Positions 1 to 13,293 are shown, counted from the stretch's first letter. The stretch: 64,000 nucleotides of DNA from Utricularia gibba (GCA_002189035.1 CM007989.1:1798001-1862000), one strand, 5' to 3'. The notes: generated by a model not told the origin, from the letters alone. Made by a program: numbers and translations.

Positions 1-3000
1 ACCACATCTTCTTACAGAGTTGGCAACCCCCACTCGCACGTACAAGGCAGGACATACCATGGCGGAAAAGACCCTTGACCTTGCGGCAATTCGGATACTG
101 GCAACTTGAAGCTGGACATTTTGAAGCATGGACTAGCAGATCGAGCATTTTCCTTAGTTGCTGAAAAAAAAAAGAGAAAATTCCATGAAAAGATAGTGGA
201 GGAAAAAGCGTGCATCAGAATAAAGAGTCCCCTAGGCACAACATACTAATGCGAGATAAAATGTTCGAATAACTGTTACACACATCAAGCAGCAACCAAC
301 GGCAACTAAATTGACAGGAGAGTCACAAGCTTAGGGATTTACTCACAACTCTCCTTGCAGGGGAGACAAAAATACAACGCCAAATAACTGAACCAACCGT
401 AAACTGAAAAGCAGGCAATATGGAAGACAAGTGGTCCTTACCTGCAGAACTCTGGATTGTCTAGCTTCCTTGTTGCATGCAAGTTGATCATTCGATTGAT
501 GACTAATTAGTTTGTGAGGATGCCTTCCTCCATCTTTTTGATAACAAGCATTGCATACCCCATAATCTGGACATGTCTCACAGTGCCAACCATGACCACC
601 TTCGATATCTAAGTGGCATGTAGCGCACTGTGTCACGAAAGCTGGGGCACTAGGATTGTGAAGGTGATAGAGGACCATCATTGAAGAATGCTTAGCCCGG
701 CGAAGAGTATCATATTGATAATGGTTCCCTTGACAAAGCGTCAGAAATGCTTGTCTCGTGTCAAAAATTTCACTATCAATAAATTCAGTGTCTCTCGTAT
801 CATCAGGTATCCCCACTATAGCCTCCTGAATGTGAAGAATAAATGTTGCATTGAAGAATTCCAACCGTAAAGAAAGCTACGTGGGGTGGGGATAGTTAAA
901 TTATTGGAACTTACAGGATAGAGAGTATGCACGTCCCTTTGGTTTACAGGATGCCTCTCCCTGTCCTCAAGTGCCAAATCAGCCTCATGACATCTGGAAA
1001 TGGTGAAGGTAAAACTGATTACAATACCTAAGGATTTGATTACTTCATGGAATAGTAGCATTAAAGAACTTCATTCAAACCAGAATTAAATGACACAGGG
1101 AAGTAAATCCTCACGGAAACAAGAGAAGGAACAATCAAAGCACATGCATTGGCAGCACTGGAACCACAGTTTGCAGAGATAATGAACTCCACTTTCATCA
1201 GGGCTTTGAGAATAATTTCCCAAGAAAATTTTCCGAGACAAATCAACAGATTTCATAAACTTCTTTGCACTAAAAAGACTTATCCCTGGTGTCTATTATG
1301 CTAATGGTCAAAACAAACAAGAAGATTCGGCATAAACTTTGTCTCATTATAAGACAATAACATGACAAAATTTGTACAAAAAAACTCACTTGTCACAAAC
1401 TTGAAAGTTTTTGCACTGCCTGCAAATCCAACGGTTTCCAGAAACCATCAGAATGCAGCAATGTGAGCATGCATGCTGCAAGTGAACCATAATAAAGTCC
1501 TCCTTCATCGGGGATATTGTTTCACCCAGCTACAGAAGTGAGGGAATCTAATTAGTAAGATAAAGAAGAGGATGGGAGAAAGGTACATAATATTCAGGAA
1601 AAAAAATTCTTGAAACATTGTTGGAATGGAAAATCAACAAATGGGAAGCACAAGAAAAACCAATAAAAATAAGGATTACTTTACGCATCAGAAGCAGGTC
1701 TTTTGAGGCATTTCCAGAAAGATCAGTTTGGCCAGATGCCTTCAGAGCTCTCTTGCTTATGCTTTTCTTAATGCAACCTTTTTGTGGTTTTTTGCCATCC
1801 TCTTCTTGTTGAAGCTGATAGATGAAGTCCTCAGCAGCACCAGGCCAATAGTCCCCATCAAAGTAAGGCAACCGAGCCGCAGTTACCCTTGCTTTGCATT
1901 CGCCAGGAGAAACAAAGAAATGTTCATAAAGATTTGTCAGTCTGACAACAATGTTTTCTTTCATGGCTTTACGGAGCATGACCAGGTACCTGACAGAGAT
2001 GGAACCTAAGTAGTATGCACATAATGAAATCAGAAACATCAAAAAACAGATAAATATCAACTTACCATTCCCTAAGTTTATCAGATTTCGGCGTCTTTTG
2101 AATTTCTGGGTGGCAATATATAATATAGTCCTCGCCCTTTAATGGGGGACACGCCCATATATAACAGCTAGTGAAGCCACGCTTTTTGCAATATTCCAGG
2201 TATCCAATCTGAAAATAAAACATTATAACACACTTTCTTGAGTTTCCTTTTTTTGAAGCACTCTAATAACGACAATGTGGCACAATCACTTTTTCCTGAA
2301 TGCACACAAAAGGAGAAGAATAAAAGCTTTTGCAAGAAACTTGCCAGAATTTCATGGTAAACAAATGTCCTAAGAGCCTCCCCATAACCGCTTTTATGTC
2401 TGGCCTAAAGTACTTGACAGAGTCCAGATAGGAGAGGTAGACTCGGCGGTGGTTTGGCTGCAAACTTTCAGAACCAAATTCTTGCACATACATTCCAAAT
2501 AGAAATACTTCAACCCCTTCAATTCTTTGAAATAGCAGCACAACCTGTAAGATACAGCAACTTCTATGACCAAAGATTGTTGAACAAATTAAAAGGAATC
2601 AAATAAGTGCACACATTTACAGATTGCTTTGAACACCATATAAATGATGCATCAGATACCTAACGCATTTAAAAAACAATGAAGCATCATGAATTAAAAA
2701 CACTCTGGGTGAACAAAGCACGACTGAAAACCAGTCAGCACCTGAATTCCGAATTCTAAGAGAATAAGGTCCCTGATGGCCATACATTGACGACGTACTA
2801 TAATAGTTATCAATCATAATACAATCAAATTCCTGATGTTTAAATACAACACAATTTTCACTTCCAAGATGAGAAACCACTGATGAACATGCTAAAGTAC
2901 TTTTATATTTTATACACCAAGAATACCCTAAACAAATAAGGCAACTAGCTATCACTCTGAAGCTGAACAATTCTCATCACCCATACCTTTGATTTATAAG

Positions 3001-6000
3001 GGAAATCTGTTGGATAGTTTTCCTCTCTAAAAATTTCAAGAAAGCGTGGTTTCACATCCAATTTCTTGTCTGCTGAAGATACAACTCGAACGACCAATTC
3101 TTCTGCACCCGGAACCTGGGGTAAAAAAGAAACTCACAACCCGCATGTAAAAATATTTAAAGCCTCTTAGATTAGAGTTTAATGCATAAATGTTGTGAAA
3201 TTGACACTAAATATAATTGTATTCAATTTATGATACACAGATAACAACTAAGTTTACCTCATCATAATCTTTTCCTTGAAATCTTGCTCTGTCATGTCTT
3301 TCTTGCTTCAACTTTGCATACAATCTTTGCTCTAAGTGATCACTCAAACTCGTCCTAGGCAAATCCTTGGCCCCTAGAATAGCACTCTGTGGCAAAGGCA
3401 CGCGTTCTCCTTGGTCAACTTCCATCACGTAACAGTTTGGACAAGTGTACTCCGCTTGCCCACCATCATTTCGCCTACCATTGAATAATGCACATATCTG
3501 ATGCTGCCAGGCTTCACATTTGTCACATTGAACCCACTGCCAGTAACAATAACCAGTCCCATAAGGAATGTTCATCACCTAAAACAGAAGAAAAAAGCAT
3601 GAATGACGTACTGATTCTTCAGTTTCTTCATCGTTTTTCTTCTTTTCCATCCTTGCTTTCGGAATAGTTACTCCATCAAGCACAATGGTGTCTCCACGCG
3701 ATGCATTATAACAGGAAGTACAGAAGCAATGGCGTGCCTCACCAGCCCCTGCTGCATGATACATTGCATTCCTTTTGATGCGAATACCACAAGATGAACA
3801 ATATATAGGGGGTGCTTCGAATGATAGCTTCTCCAAAGCACATAACTGGCAAGAATTCTCATTCATGGAATGGCCCATAGCTTGGTTTCTTTCTGCCTTT
3901 GCCTTGCTCTGCATGCAGAGAAATATGAATAAAAGATTCATCCAACTAACATGTACGAAAACAAAACTTCGCAGAAAAAAACAGCTACTCACAGGGATAA
4001 GGTGTGAGAAACGAAAACTAAGTCACAAGAATGCAGAACAGCAGATCAGAATGAAAAGTTAATAAAATATACATCGATAAAGTTTTTTTCCTTAAATGCA
4101 AATACAAAATAATAACTCGATTTAATGTATCAGAGAAATGTAATTAAAAAAAAAAAAACAAGATACAAGCTCAAGAATGGTGCACAGACAAAGCGACGGA
4201 TATTGATGCAGAAGCTAAGGGTATACAAACGCATTTTCTTTCAGAAATGACATTTACAAGATAAGAGCAACAGAATTCATGACGTGAGGCGATACAACTT
4301 GTCTCCTGAGGTCTAATGTAAAGTGCTCATAGGTCTTTTAATTGGTCTAGCAGAAAGAGAAGCAATACAACGAACACTAAAATAATATGCTCAGGAAGAT
4401 AACATAGCTGGTTTATATTCCATTTATAGTGACTTCCAAAACTAACCTGGCCTATCCATTGCCTAAGACCTTGAATGTGCTGCCGGACTTGTTCTGGAGT
4501 GAACAGTTCTATCATTGACACACCCTTCACTTTTGTCTTACCACCCTTGAGTGTGTTCTCAGGAGGTACTTGACAAGTTTCCAGCTTATCTTGATCTAAA
4601 TGGTTTTCTGCCTTAATGAGCTTCTGCTCACCCATATATGAAGGGTTATCCAATATATGCTTAGGATCATTTAGGGGACCATTGAAGTCTTTGGCATCTG
4701 AGGTACCTAATTTGGCATTCTTGGGACCTAACTGTCCAACAATGTCAGGAATCTCTACTTTTGGTTCAGCCAGTTTCGAATTCAAAGGAGTGCAGGTTTC
4801 ATATTGCATTTCAGCAATCTGCTCATTCTTGAGCACACTATCATCTGAAGGCAGCGTACCAGGGCTTTTAGTCATGGATACAGGGGGTTGGCATGCTTGA
4901 TCAGTTCTTTGCCGCTTATTTGATGGCTCAAAATTTTCTTGCATGTCTACACTTTCAATCTTCGCAACTGACCTTTCCAAATCCTTCTTAAAAGATTCAC
5001 TGACGGGATGCTGCAATCCAACGTTAGACTCTGAACGAGCACGAGCTTGTAGAAAGATCTTGACAGGAACACAGACAGGGCAGTTTGAATCTCTGCACAG
5101 CCTATTGTGATTTACTAAAAGCCTTGTAGCAGAACAACGAGGAAAATCACACTTTAATGCATTGCATTGTTCCACATGTTTCAGCAACTTTTGAACAGTT
5201 ATGCAGTGCTTTTCACGGCATTTCCCTTCCGGGGCAGGGCACCGACGAGCATGTCTAAGAAATAATAGCCACTTCTGCTGATTTCTAAACTGTTGATGAT
5301 CAGAAACAATAGATTTAGGTGGGCAAACAGCATCATTCGCTCTCAGAAGGTCTGCTGATCTGGGCATGTCAGATTTGCAATTGACTGACTCTGCAGAAGA
5401 TAACTGATTTCTTTTGGCCGCATCATGAGCATGACTCTCAGGCATCACTGTTTCAGATGCAATAACACTTTGAGAAAGGCCACTTTGGTGGTTTTCTAGG
5501 GCAAATTGTTGTCGCCCAGAGTCGTTGGAAGCAGCATAATCACTTCGAGGATTAACAAGAATATTCTGAGGGTGCAAATGAAGTTGCATATGCTCTGAAG
5601 CTTCTACTTGCAAATCAGAACAGGGATCCATTATATTGGATTGTGCTGCAGCATCAGAGAACTGGAAGGACTGAGACATTTGAGACTGCAGAACAGCATC
5701 AACATTCTCCATTCCAAAATCAGGCTTCACTTCAGAAACACTATTGGATGACTGCTGCTGACCCACAGAATGCCTTTCAGTCATATGGCTCTGAAGTTGC
5801 TTTCTCAGCTGAATTTGGTGAAAACCTTGTCCACGTGGAAACTGGGAGTGCTGCTGAGATTGTAGATTCTGGAGACATTATACAGGATTTCCTTCAGCTA
5901 AATAACGTGATATAAACCTATTTTCTTCCGGTTGTTCATTAGAATGGAGTTTCTTATTTGTTATATGTACAGTAGAATATAAATTGGGCTATTAACCTCA

Positions 6001-7765
6001 AAAGAAGATGTAGCTCGGACTGGCATGGACAGTGCATTCGAGCATGGAATCTCCAGAGTTGGCACAGAAGAGCTGGTGGTGTATACGTTTCCAGGTCCTG
6101 AAGAATCATCTGCACTGATTACCTGTATGTCGCCTGCAAAGCATACAAATTTGAAAAAAGATACATACACTTGGTAAAAAAATAGCAAATATGGTACTTG
6201 TCTTCAGGAATAAAATCAAAAGTACCCCTCATTTCCGGCTGTTGGAGTTGTCTAGTTGAGTTTTCATGTGATGCTATAGGTAAATGCATTTCAGTAGTGC
6301 CTATACCGTTTACCATGCGCATCCTATTTCCTGTAGTTCCCACATTAACATTGAAGGGCCCTCCAAGTGACTTATGTTGCAACAAAGGTCTGACTCCAAC
6401 GTTACTCTGTGATGTCATATTATTTGGATGAAGAGTATGACGACTTTGGGGCAAAGGCTGAAGTGCACTTGTAGATTCACTGGCAGGGCAGGCATTGGAA
6501 TTGCTTAATGAATCCAGATTCTGTGTTGTCTCATTAACGGAAATATCATCTGGGTCATTGCAAGAGTTTCTAATTCCCGGAGTAGGAATCATTTGGTACG
6601 TCATTCTTGGCATTTCTGCAGATGATATTGCATTACTTCCTCTAATATTTGCAGACAAACTGGGTGATGATTGCCGATGTCCACCTGACACTGTCAAATC
6701 AAAACAAGAACCGCTCATATGAGTGAAATACGATCATTGTTCAGAGCAAAAATGCTGTATCACAAAATGAGCTAGAAATGACCATGAGTACTCCCAGATG
6801 GACCAATCCTGTTGGACAAGAAGCCTCGAGAATCAATAGTGGATGATGTTATTGCATTAGCACCAGAGACCATAGAGCCTTCCAAAGAGGTCCCCATTGA
6901 GTTTGTTTCAGTTTGTTGAAATCCAGGGGTCGGTATCATTGCACCAACAGGAACGGACGAACTGCCATGTGATAACTGTTGGTTAACATTTCCCATTGAG
7001 AGACGCCTAACCAAATACTGTAAGCGTCTTTCCAGAGTTGCCGGATTTAAATACTCCTCCTGAACATGATAAGAAAAATGCTTATACAGTATGCGCTCAA
7101 ACAAGGAAGATCGAAGAATAAAATACGGACAAAACCTATTTGCAATTCAATTAAATCCAATGTCCAGATAAAACAGTATACATAAAAGGCGAATATACAG
7201 AACTGGTAAACGTAATTCCTACCGTACAAATGAGGATGAGAAATAATAAGAAAAACTAGCAAACCTTCGATGTTGCACTCCTGAATAATCCCTCCTCTAT
7301 ACGCTTGGCAATATCAAACAATTTCCTATTGGGCGTATCTGGAGATGGCTGGCGTCTCCTGGAGAATAGTTCGTAGCTGTGGAAGAGGCATAAGAATCAT
7401 TTGCATTACTTCCCCAGTCATTGCGGCAGTATGAGAGAAAATTGAATGAAGAAAGAAATTAAAATTCAGGATAGATGCATATGGAGAACAATCTCTCATT
7501 TTGACTCATAATCAGGCACAAGCCTGCTCATGAAATTGTTCAGTGATGCACATTTGTCCATCACAAGAACAATGCCTTACATTTTTTGCAGCATCAATCT
7601 ACGTGATTTCCCTAACTCCGGATCCGCGCCCAGGGCACTGAAATGAACACCAGAATTTTGCAATTGATTGGCGGAAAGATCTGCATTCCTCTGCGATTGC
7701 CCACCCAACATTGGGCCAGGCACATCTCCGGCTATTTTCCCCGAATGGTTCATTTGCATATTCAT
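1..7765 (-). CDS. HAC1: HAC-type histone acetyltransferase (p300/CBP family), 3' end outside window
   Basis: Nuclear transcriptional co-activator that acetylates histones. The start ATG is at 7765 ([10 protein letters not shown]). Coding exons, 5' to 3' on the minus strand, include 7581-7765, about 7264-7376, about 6785-7059, 6198-6684, 5997-6122, about 4447-5870, 3612-3908, 3258-3536, 2987-3115, 2345-2544, 2066-2208, 1680-1989, 1390-1532, 915-993, 442-825 and <1-160. Domains in order: Q/S-rich N-terminus, TAZ1 zinc finger (in 4447-5870, Cys/His around [17 protein letters not shown]), a PHD-type finger ([20 protein letters not shown]), the plant-type HAT core ([44 protein letters not shown]), two ZZ fingers, and TAZ2 starting at 160 and leaving the window. 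Exon 2345-2544 is one base short and ends at a GC donor (see findings). Which Arabidopsis HAC paralogue it matches cannot be decided here. Confidence 0.95.
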
Positions 7766-8257
7766 GCTTCACGACCAATCATTCCTTCTTCCTAAGAGCA
7801 ACCAACAACAAAATGCAGACACAAAGACAAAGAAATAACATTGATCATTACTATCCCATAAAATATACATCTCTGACATTCAGAAATTCGGAACCCGAAT
7901 AAAGATCAAAATTAACGACAACAAGTTAGGGTTTTGCGAAATTGGGGCAAACCGAATTCGATAGCAAAGTCGATAATACTATAAGAAAATCGTCTCAACT
8001 GGAAGACGAAATCAATTCGATCAGATGGCAATAGCATCAACCATTTTCCTCGAAAAATTCAGAAAGCCATGGAAAAAAAATCTTGAAGGACAGGCAACCA
8101 TAAAAAAAAAAAAAAAGAATACCAATATGACAGCGAGCATCCTAAGAAACGAGTCGCAGCACCCGTGATGGTCAACCGGCGGTCGATATGGCGGAGGACG
8201 GTGATTCGACGATGAAGAGAACAAATTTATAATGTAATTTTCTGAATAAATAGGCAA
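7766..8257 (-). other. Probable 5' leader of the HAC gene
   Basis: The stretch upstream of the HAC start codon holds no convincing coding sequence. It includes an A-run near 8103-8116 and a moderately GC-rich block (about 8150-8220) that would suit a promoter or leader. The transcription start cannot be placed from sequence alone. Confidence 0.4.
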
Positions 8258-8940
8258 TGTAAATCTTTTCTACACACAATTTTTCCTTGTGAATTCGGGC
8301 ACAGAACGTGATCCCAAGTATCCATATTCAGACACAGTAAATAGGGAAAAAAATAAAATAATTAATAAATTAAAAACACTAATAAAAAAAATACCACACA
8401 TATGTTAGCTACAATAATACTAAAATAATTTTAAATGTAAAAAAATAATATATACACATATTAACAAGCTATAAAATGCAATAAATAACCGTTTCAATAT
8501 AATTTGGATTAAACGTCGAAAAATAGTCTGACTTTCATATTATTTGGTTTAAATATTACAAGATTAATTTTATATTGAATATATCATTTTATCAAACGCT
8601 AATATTAAATTAAATAATTATATCAAAACATGTGAAACTATATTTTTCAAGATTTGAAAAAATATATTTTTACACTGCATATAATATACCAGTATACAAT
8701 TATATTTTGAAATTGGAATTTTGCATTGTTTCAAAACGCTGATTAAAATCATCTTATAAAAATGTTCATTATTTCTCTTACATATATAATAACTAACTAA
8801 CTGAAGAGTTGAAGAATTCATGCAAGAGTGAGAGTAACAAGGAGGCGTAGAAGCGGAGCCATAGAAAGCAGGGGAATCGCCCACCTTTAAAGGCTGGCTC
8901 CATCTTCTTCCCCGATCATTTCCCTGAACAAGATCGATCT
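8258..8940. other. AT-rich spacer between HAC and the small ORF
   Basis: Very AT-rich DNA (about 8330-8800) with no coding signal. It separates the divergent HAC gene (minus) and the small ORF at 8960 (plus), so it probably contains both promoters, but no clear core element stands out. Confidence 0.5.
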
Positions 8941-8959
8941 ATTTCATCAGGGGGCGGCG

Positions 8960-9244
8960 ATGGCGGCGGGATGGAGAGCTCCAGTATTGGTGGTGCTCGT
9001 GACGATGATGGTGCTGTCAGTGGCCTGCTTGGCAGGGCAATGCGACCTCCACATGCCGGCGGACCGAAGTTGCCTGGAGCTGGATGCGGCGGAGATGAAG
9101 GTACATGACCCGGTGGCGCATCTGGAGGAGGAGGAGGACGACGACGACGACGACGTGTGGAAGAGGATTGATGATCGCCGAGACCCGGTGTCCGTTGTCG
9201 ACGCCGAGGTGAAGGAGCCGCGAGTCGTCGTCTTGGGGCACTGA
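8960..9244 (+). CDS. Small secreted-type acidic protein, 94 aa, unrecognised
   Basis: A single-exon ORF with GC-rich coding-like composition flanked by AT-rich DNA. The first 26 or so residues look like a signal peptide: MAAGWRAP followed by a hydrophobic stretch (VLVVLVTMMVLSVACLAG). The mature part has two cysteines (QCDLHMPADRSC), then an acidic tract of E and D (residues about 55-65) encoded by GAG/GAC repeats, then VWKRIDDRRDPV. No phytosulfokine, CLE, RALF or PSY signature is present, so I do not assign a family. The repetitive acidic tract could also be a sign that the ORF is spurious, though the start context and signal peptide argue for a real gene. Confidence 0.45.
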   Translation: MAAGWRAPVLVVLVTMMVLSVACLAGQCDLHMPADRSCLELDAAEMKVHDPVAHLEEEEDDDDDDVWKRIDDRRDPVSVVDAEVKEPRVVVLGH

Positions 9245-9314
9245 GAATTGGGCCTCTGGTGGGTATCACAAAGCAATCTCCCGGTCGAGTCGCCGTGCAT
9301 TATCCCGACGAAAC

Positions 9315-9344
9315 CCGGCCGGCCGGCCGGCTGGCCGGCCGGGT
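9315..9344. repeat. GC-only palindromic CCGG run
   Basis: A block made of repeated ccgg/ggcc units that is nearly its own reverse complement. It lies just downstream of the small ORF and at the boundary to AT-rich DNA. It could form a short hairpin in RNA and may act in the 3' end of that transcript; this is inference. Confidence 0.5.
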
Positions 9345-9497
9345 TTGGAAAGTACATAGACATTTGTAGAACATTCATCGGACAAATAATACACCATTCA
9401 CACTTAGATGAACTCTTATTTCATATGAATTTCTTAACATATATTTGACAAATATAATAATACTTTATATCAAGGGCTATTGACATTAATTATCATT

Positions 9498-9632
9498 AAT
9501 ATTTGGGGTATTTAGAAATGTGGCCACCGTCTCACTAGTATGTTAGAAATATAATCACCCTAATATTAAAATTTTAACTGTATGTGTGTGAGAAGGTGAA
9601 GGTGGTCACATTTCTAAATGGACCTTAATATT
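9498..9632. repeat. Imperfect inverted repeat, about 135 bp hairpin
   Basis: The left arm (9498-9534, core atttagaaatgtggccacc) matches the reverse complement of the right arm (9583-9632, core atttagaaatgtgaccacc) at 18 of 19 core bases, with weaker pairing on both sides and a roughly 50-base loop. It may be a small MITE remnant or a hairpin-forming locus. No clear target-site duplication was found. Confidence 0.55.
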
Positions 9633-11580
9633 TGTAAAAATTACAAAACCGATCCTCATTATTTTAATATTATCTATATTATTTTATAATACAATGATTT
9701 TCTAACATTTAAAAAAATTGACCCCCGACATTTTCATACCTATCAAATATCAATTTAGTATAAAAGATATCAATATTTAAAATAATTGGTATTTTTAAAA
9801 AAATGATAAAATTAGTTACTAACTAATTATGTATAATTTCAAACACTAGAGGGTAAAAAATAACTAAAATATAAAATTTTGAAGATTATTTATGTTCAGT
9901 TCATCAAATTTTGAGAATTAATCATATCTGATACATAAAATTTGGAGATCGATTTTATCATTACATAATTTATATTAAAAATAATAAATAATTTCACCCA
10001 AATGTTAAAATTTGAAGTTTTTTTTGACACAAATGTGTCTTTATATAATGTAAATAATTAAAATATATGATTGATAAAAGTATGGCATTACTCCACACCT
10101 CCTCCTCCCCTTCTTTCGGTGGCAGCGGTTGAAGATCAAGAACCATTCAAGGCGGCCAGCAAATCCCAGTCCTATACATCAACTGCCACGTGTTCTTTTC
10201 CACAACAATATCAGATGAGATATTTATAATAAAAGCAATTTCTTCATCATTAGTATTATTATTTTATCAAAAAGAAAAAGGGAGGAATAATCAATTTTCC
10301 AAAGGAAATCACACTTGTAATGATGTGCCAATGCACATGTATATGAGCTTTAAAGTATTAGTAGTATGCTTTTAATTATAAAATAATTAAAGGATGAAAT
10401 GGCATCCAACACTTGCAATCTTGCATTTTATTTTATTTTATTTTGGATGCTTAATCTTGGACCAATTAGGTGAGGCTTAGGGTGCAGGGGGCCCCGCAAA
10501 ACATGCTTCCAATTAAACAGCCTCCTTTGCAGATGGAGGATTGAATGCCAACTTCTCATCTCAATGGTGACTCATGGATCATGATCATGATGGATGGATG
10601 GATGGATGCTCCTGCTAATGCACCACATCATTAAGCAACACAAACCATCGCTTACAAATCTAATCATCTCTAATACTAATTCTTTACAATTAATTCATCA
10701 CAAATGGTAATCTAAATACCAGCTTAGCATTGAAGGCGGCTTTGCCCCTCCTCCAAATCGGTTAGCTGGCCATTCATCCCATCTCCCGCATGTGGGGTTT
10801 GGCCCTCCCTCCTCCCAATCATGCGTTTCCAACTACAAATCATTTATTATTAAAATTTATTATACAACATACGTAAAATTTAAATATATAAAAAAAAAAT
10901 AAATTACATTAGAAAAAATTAAATCCAATTTATTATCGTTATCGTTTTTTCCATATATTAAGACTATTAAGAAATGTTCTTAAAAATTTTTAAAACCTAA
11001 TTATATTTTTAAAAGTAAAAATATTTTTATTTTAATAATTCTATAAAAAACACTTTTAAAATTATAACTACAAAAATTATTTTTGGAAAAATAATAAATT
11101 GATTACTTTTATTTTTTTTTCTATTTTTCAAAAATAATTTTAAAAATTAAAAATAGTTTTCAAAAATTTTTCAGAAAACTACTGCTTTAATATGTATGAT
11201 CATATATTTGTGTTGTAGGTTGGCTGCTAGACAAGTAACTAACTCATGACACTGGCGTTGCTTGCTTGCAGACACGCTGACGCGCACTCCCTCACTCACT
11301 ATTCTTACACATTTTGAGTTTCTTTTTTTTTTTTGAGAATTAAATGTTAACATGATTGAGTTTGAACATAGGATTTGGTTGGGGTGCCGCAGCCTATGAG
11401 CATATTTTATGTAGTATTAGATGGAGTAGAGTCCAATGATGTGGGCGGGGTTAATTATGGGGTAAGTTAACCGAGCATATTATATATCATGTACTATAAT
11501 GTGTGATGAGAGGAAGGCATTAACTCCCCAAGAGACGCACCCACCCACCAACCTTTACCCGTGTCCACTCCGGACGCGCC
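9633..11580. other. AT-rich intergenic region without genes
   Basis: About 2 kb of AT-rich DNA with poly-A/T tracts, ATTTT repeats near 10430 and a short (GGAT)n microsatellite at 10591-10608. No ORF shows domain or exon features. The last few hundred bases are the presumed promoter of the GDSL gene. Confidence 0.6.
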
Positions 11581-11586
11581 ACCGCT

Positions 11587-11593
11587 TATATAA
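11587..11593 (+). promoter_or_regulatory. TATA box of the GDSL gene
   Basis: TATATAA lies 57-63 bases upstream of the GDSL start codon at 11650, in a TATA position that would give a leader of roughly 30 bases. The surroundings change from AT-rich to GC-rich right after it. Confidence 0.6.
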
Positions 11594-11649
11594 TTAAGCA
11601 CACCACCCGCGCCACCTCCGAACCGACATTCTCCTCCCTCGTTGCTGAA

Positions 11650-13293
11650 ATGACGCCGGCGAAGGCGCGATTTCTTCTCCTCGTCTTCGCCGCCGTCGCT
11701 GCCACCGGGGTCGCTAGGGACGTCCCTGCGGTGATCGTCTTCGGGGACTCCTCGGTGGACGCCGGGAACAACAACGCCATTTCCACGCTCCTGAAGAGTA
11801 ACTTCCGGCCGTATGGGAGGGACTTCTACGGCGGCGTGCCCACTGGGAGATTCTCCAACGGGAAGATCCCCCCCGACCTCATCTCGGAGGCGTTTGGACT
11901 CCGCCCCTTCGTCCCGGCCTACCTGGATCCGGCGTACAATATCTCCGATTTCGCTCACGGAGTCTGCTTCGCTTCCGCCGGTACCGGATTCGACAATGCC
12001 ACTTCCAGCGTACTCGTAAGTCATCTTCTAACCAAACCCCGCTACCTATTTTGTGTGCACATCAACCTACAAACAACATATAAACACTCCATCTCCCTCA
12101 TGATCTCTGGGTAATTTCAAAATTTTTGAGAATTCCGAGAATGGTTAAAACCATGGTTTTATAAATGAAATTTGCGGCGGTGAGGCATAAATGGGGGTGG
12201 CGATAGTGACACTTGTCCCCAAACTTTGAATTGCATTTTTTTTTTTTAAATTCATGAACTAAAAGGGAGGGAATGAGGATAGAATGTCATGAGTGCACAT
12301 AAGACATGTATGCGGGTGAATTTGAAAAATAATCGTCCTATTATTATTGTGTATGAAAAATAATCATTAAATGTAAAATTTTGATTTTAATGTGTGATAT
12401 AGAATACTAGAATGATTAATTTTTTTAAAAAATGCAATGTATATACCCATCCCATGAAGGGGTGATGGATGGGAGGGGGGCCACGCACTGTAAATGAGCA
12501 TTAAAGCATGCACTTGTGGTGGGCATGGTGACTGCAGAACGTCATTCCTCTGTGGAAGCAAGTGGAGTACTTCAAGGAGTACGCCGCCAAGCTGAAAGGG
12601 TACCTGGGGGAGGAGAAGGCGGCGGGGGTGATAACCAGGGCGCTGTACGTCGTCAGCTTGGGCACAAACGACTTCCTGGAGAACTACTACTCGCTCCCGA
12701 CCACGCGGGGCAAGTACACGATACAGCAGTACCAGGACTACATCGTCGGCCTGGCAGAGAATTTCGTCAAGACCGTGTACGCTCTGGGATCCCGGAAGAT
12801 GTCCTTCACCGGGCTCCCGCCGATGGGATGTCTCCCCCTGGAAAGAACGACGAATTTCCTCGCCGGAGCCGGGAAGGCTGCAACGAGGCGTACAACAAGG
12901 TTGCTCTTGAGTTCAACGTGAAGCTGGGGGCTATGGTGAAGAAGCTCAATGCCCAGTTGCCGGGGGCGCGGATCGTCTTCTCCAATCCCTACTACATCTT
13001 CAAGTCCATCATCCGGAAGCCTGCTGCTTACGGTATGCTAACAATGCGATTCTTCAAGAAATGTGGCATGTCGTTCATCTTGTTGAGAACCTGCAGGGCT
13101 GGAAGTGACATCAGTGGCATGCTGCTCGACGGGGCTGTTTGAAATGGGGTACCTCTGCTCGGAGCTGAACCCATTGACGTGTTCAGATGCGAGTAAGTAT
13201 GCCTTCTGGGATTCCTTCCATCCCACTGAAACAACAAGTCGGATCATTGTCGACCATTTGTTGAAGACGACCTTGCGGGAGTTCTTACTATGA
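11650..13293 (+). CDS. GDSL esterase/lipase (SGNH hydrolase), 3 exons, one frameshift
   Basis: Secreted SGNH-family hydrolase acting on ester substrates. Exons are 11650-12015, 12538-13032 and 13097-13293. The N-terminus is a signal peptide (about residues 1-23), followed by block I (VFGDSSVDAGNNN) with the nucleophile serine. Block III is seen as SLGTNDFLENYY and block V as WDSFHPTE, with the catalytic Asp and His. The family sequence GLPPMGCLPLERTTNF is intact, but just after it (about 12867-12873) the frame is lost by one base: exon 2 is 495 nt where the flanking phases need 496. After the shift the frame resumes with GCNEAYNKVALEFNVKLG. The C-terminal exon is normal. The gene is convergent with HisB. 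The specific substrate is unknown. Confidence 0.93.

Noticed and set aside
8916-9378. Pro/Arg- and Ser-rich ORFs on the minus strand opposite the small secreted ORF.
   Set aside because: They are shadows of GC-rich sequence and show no conserved motif.
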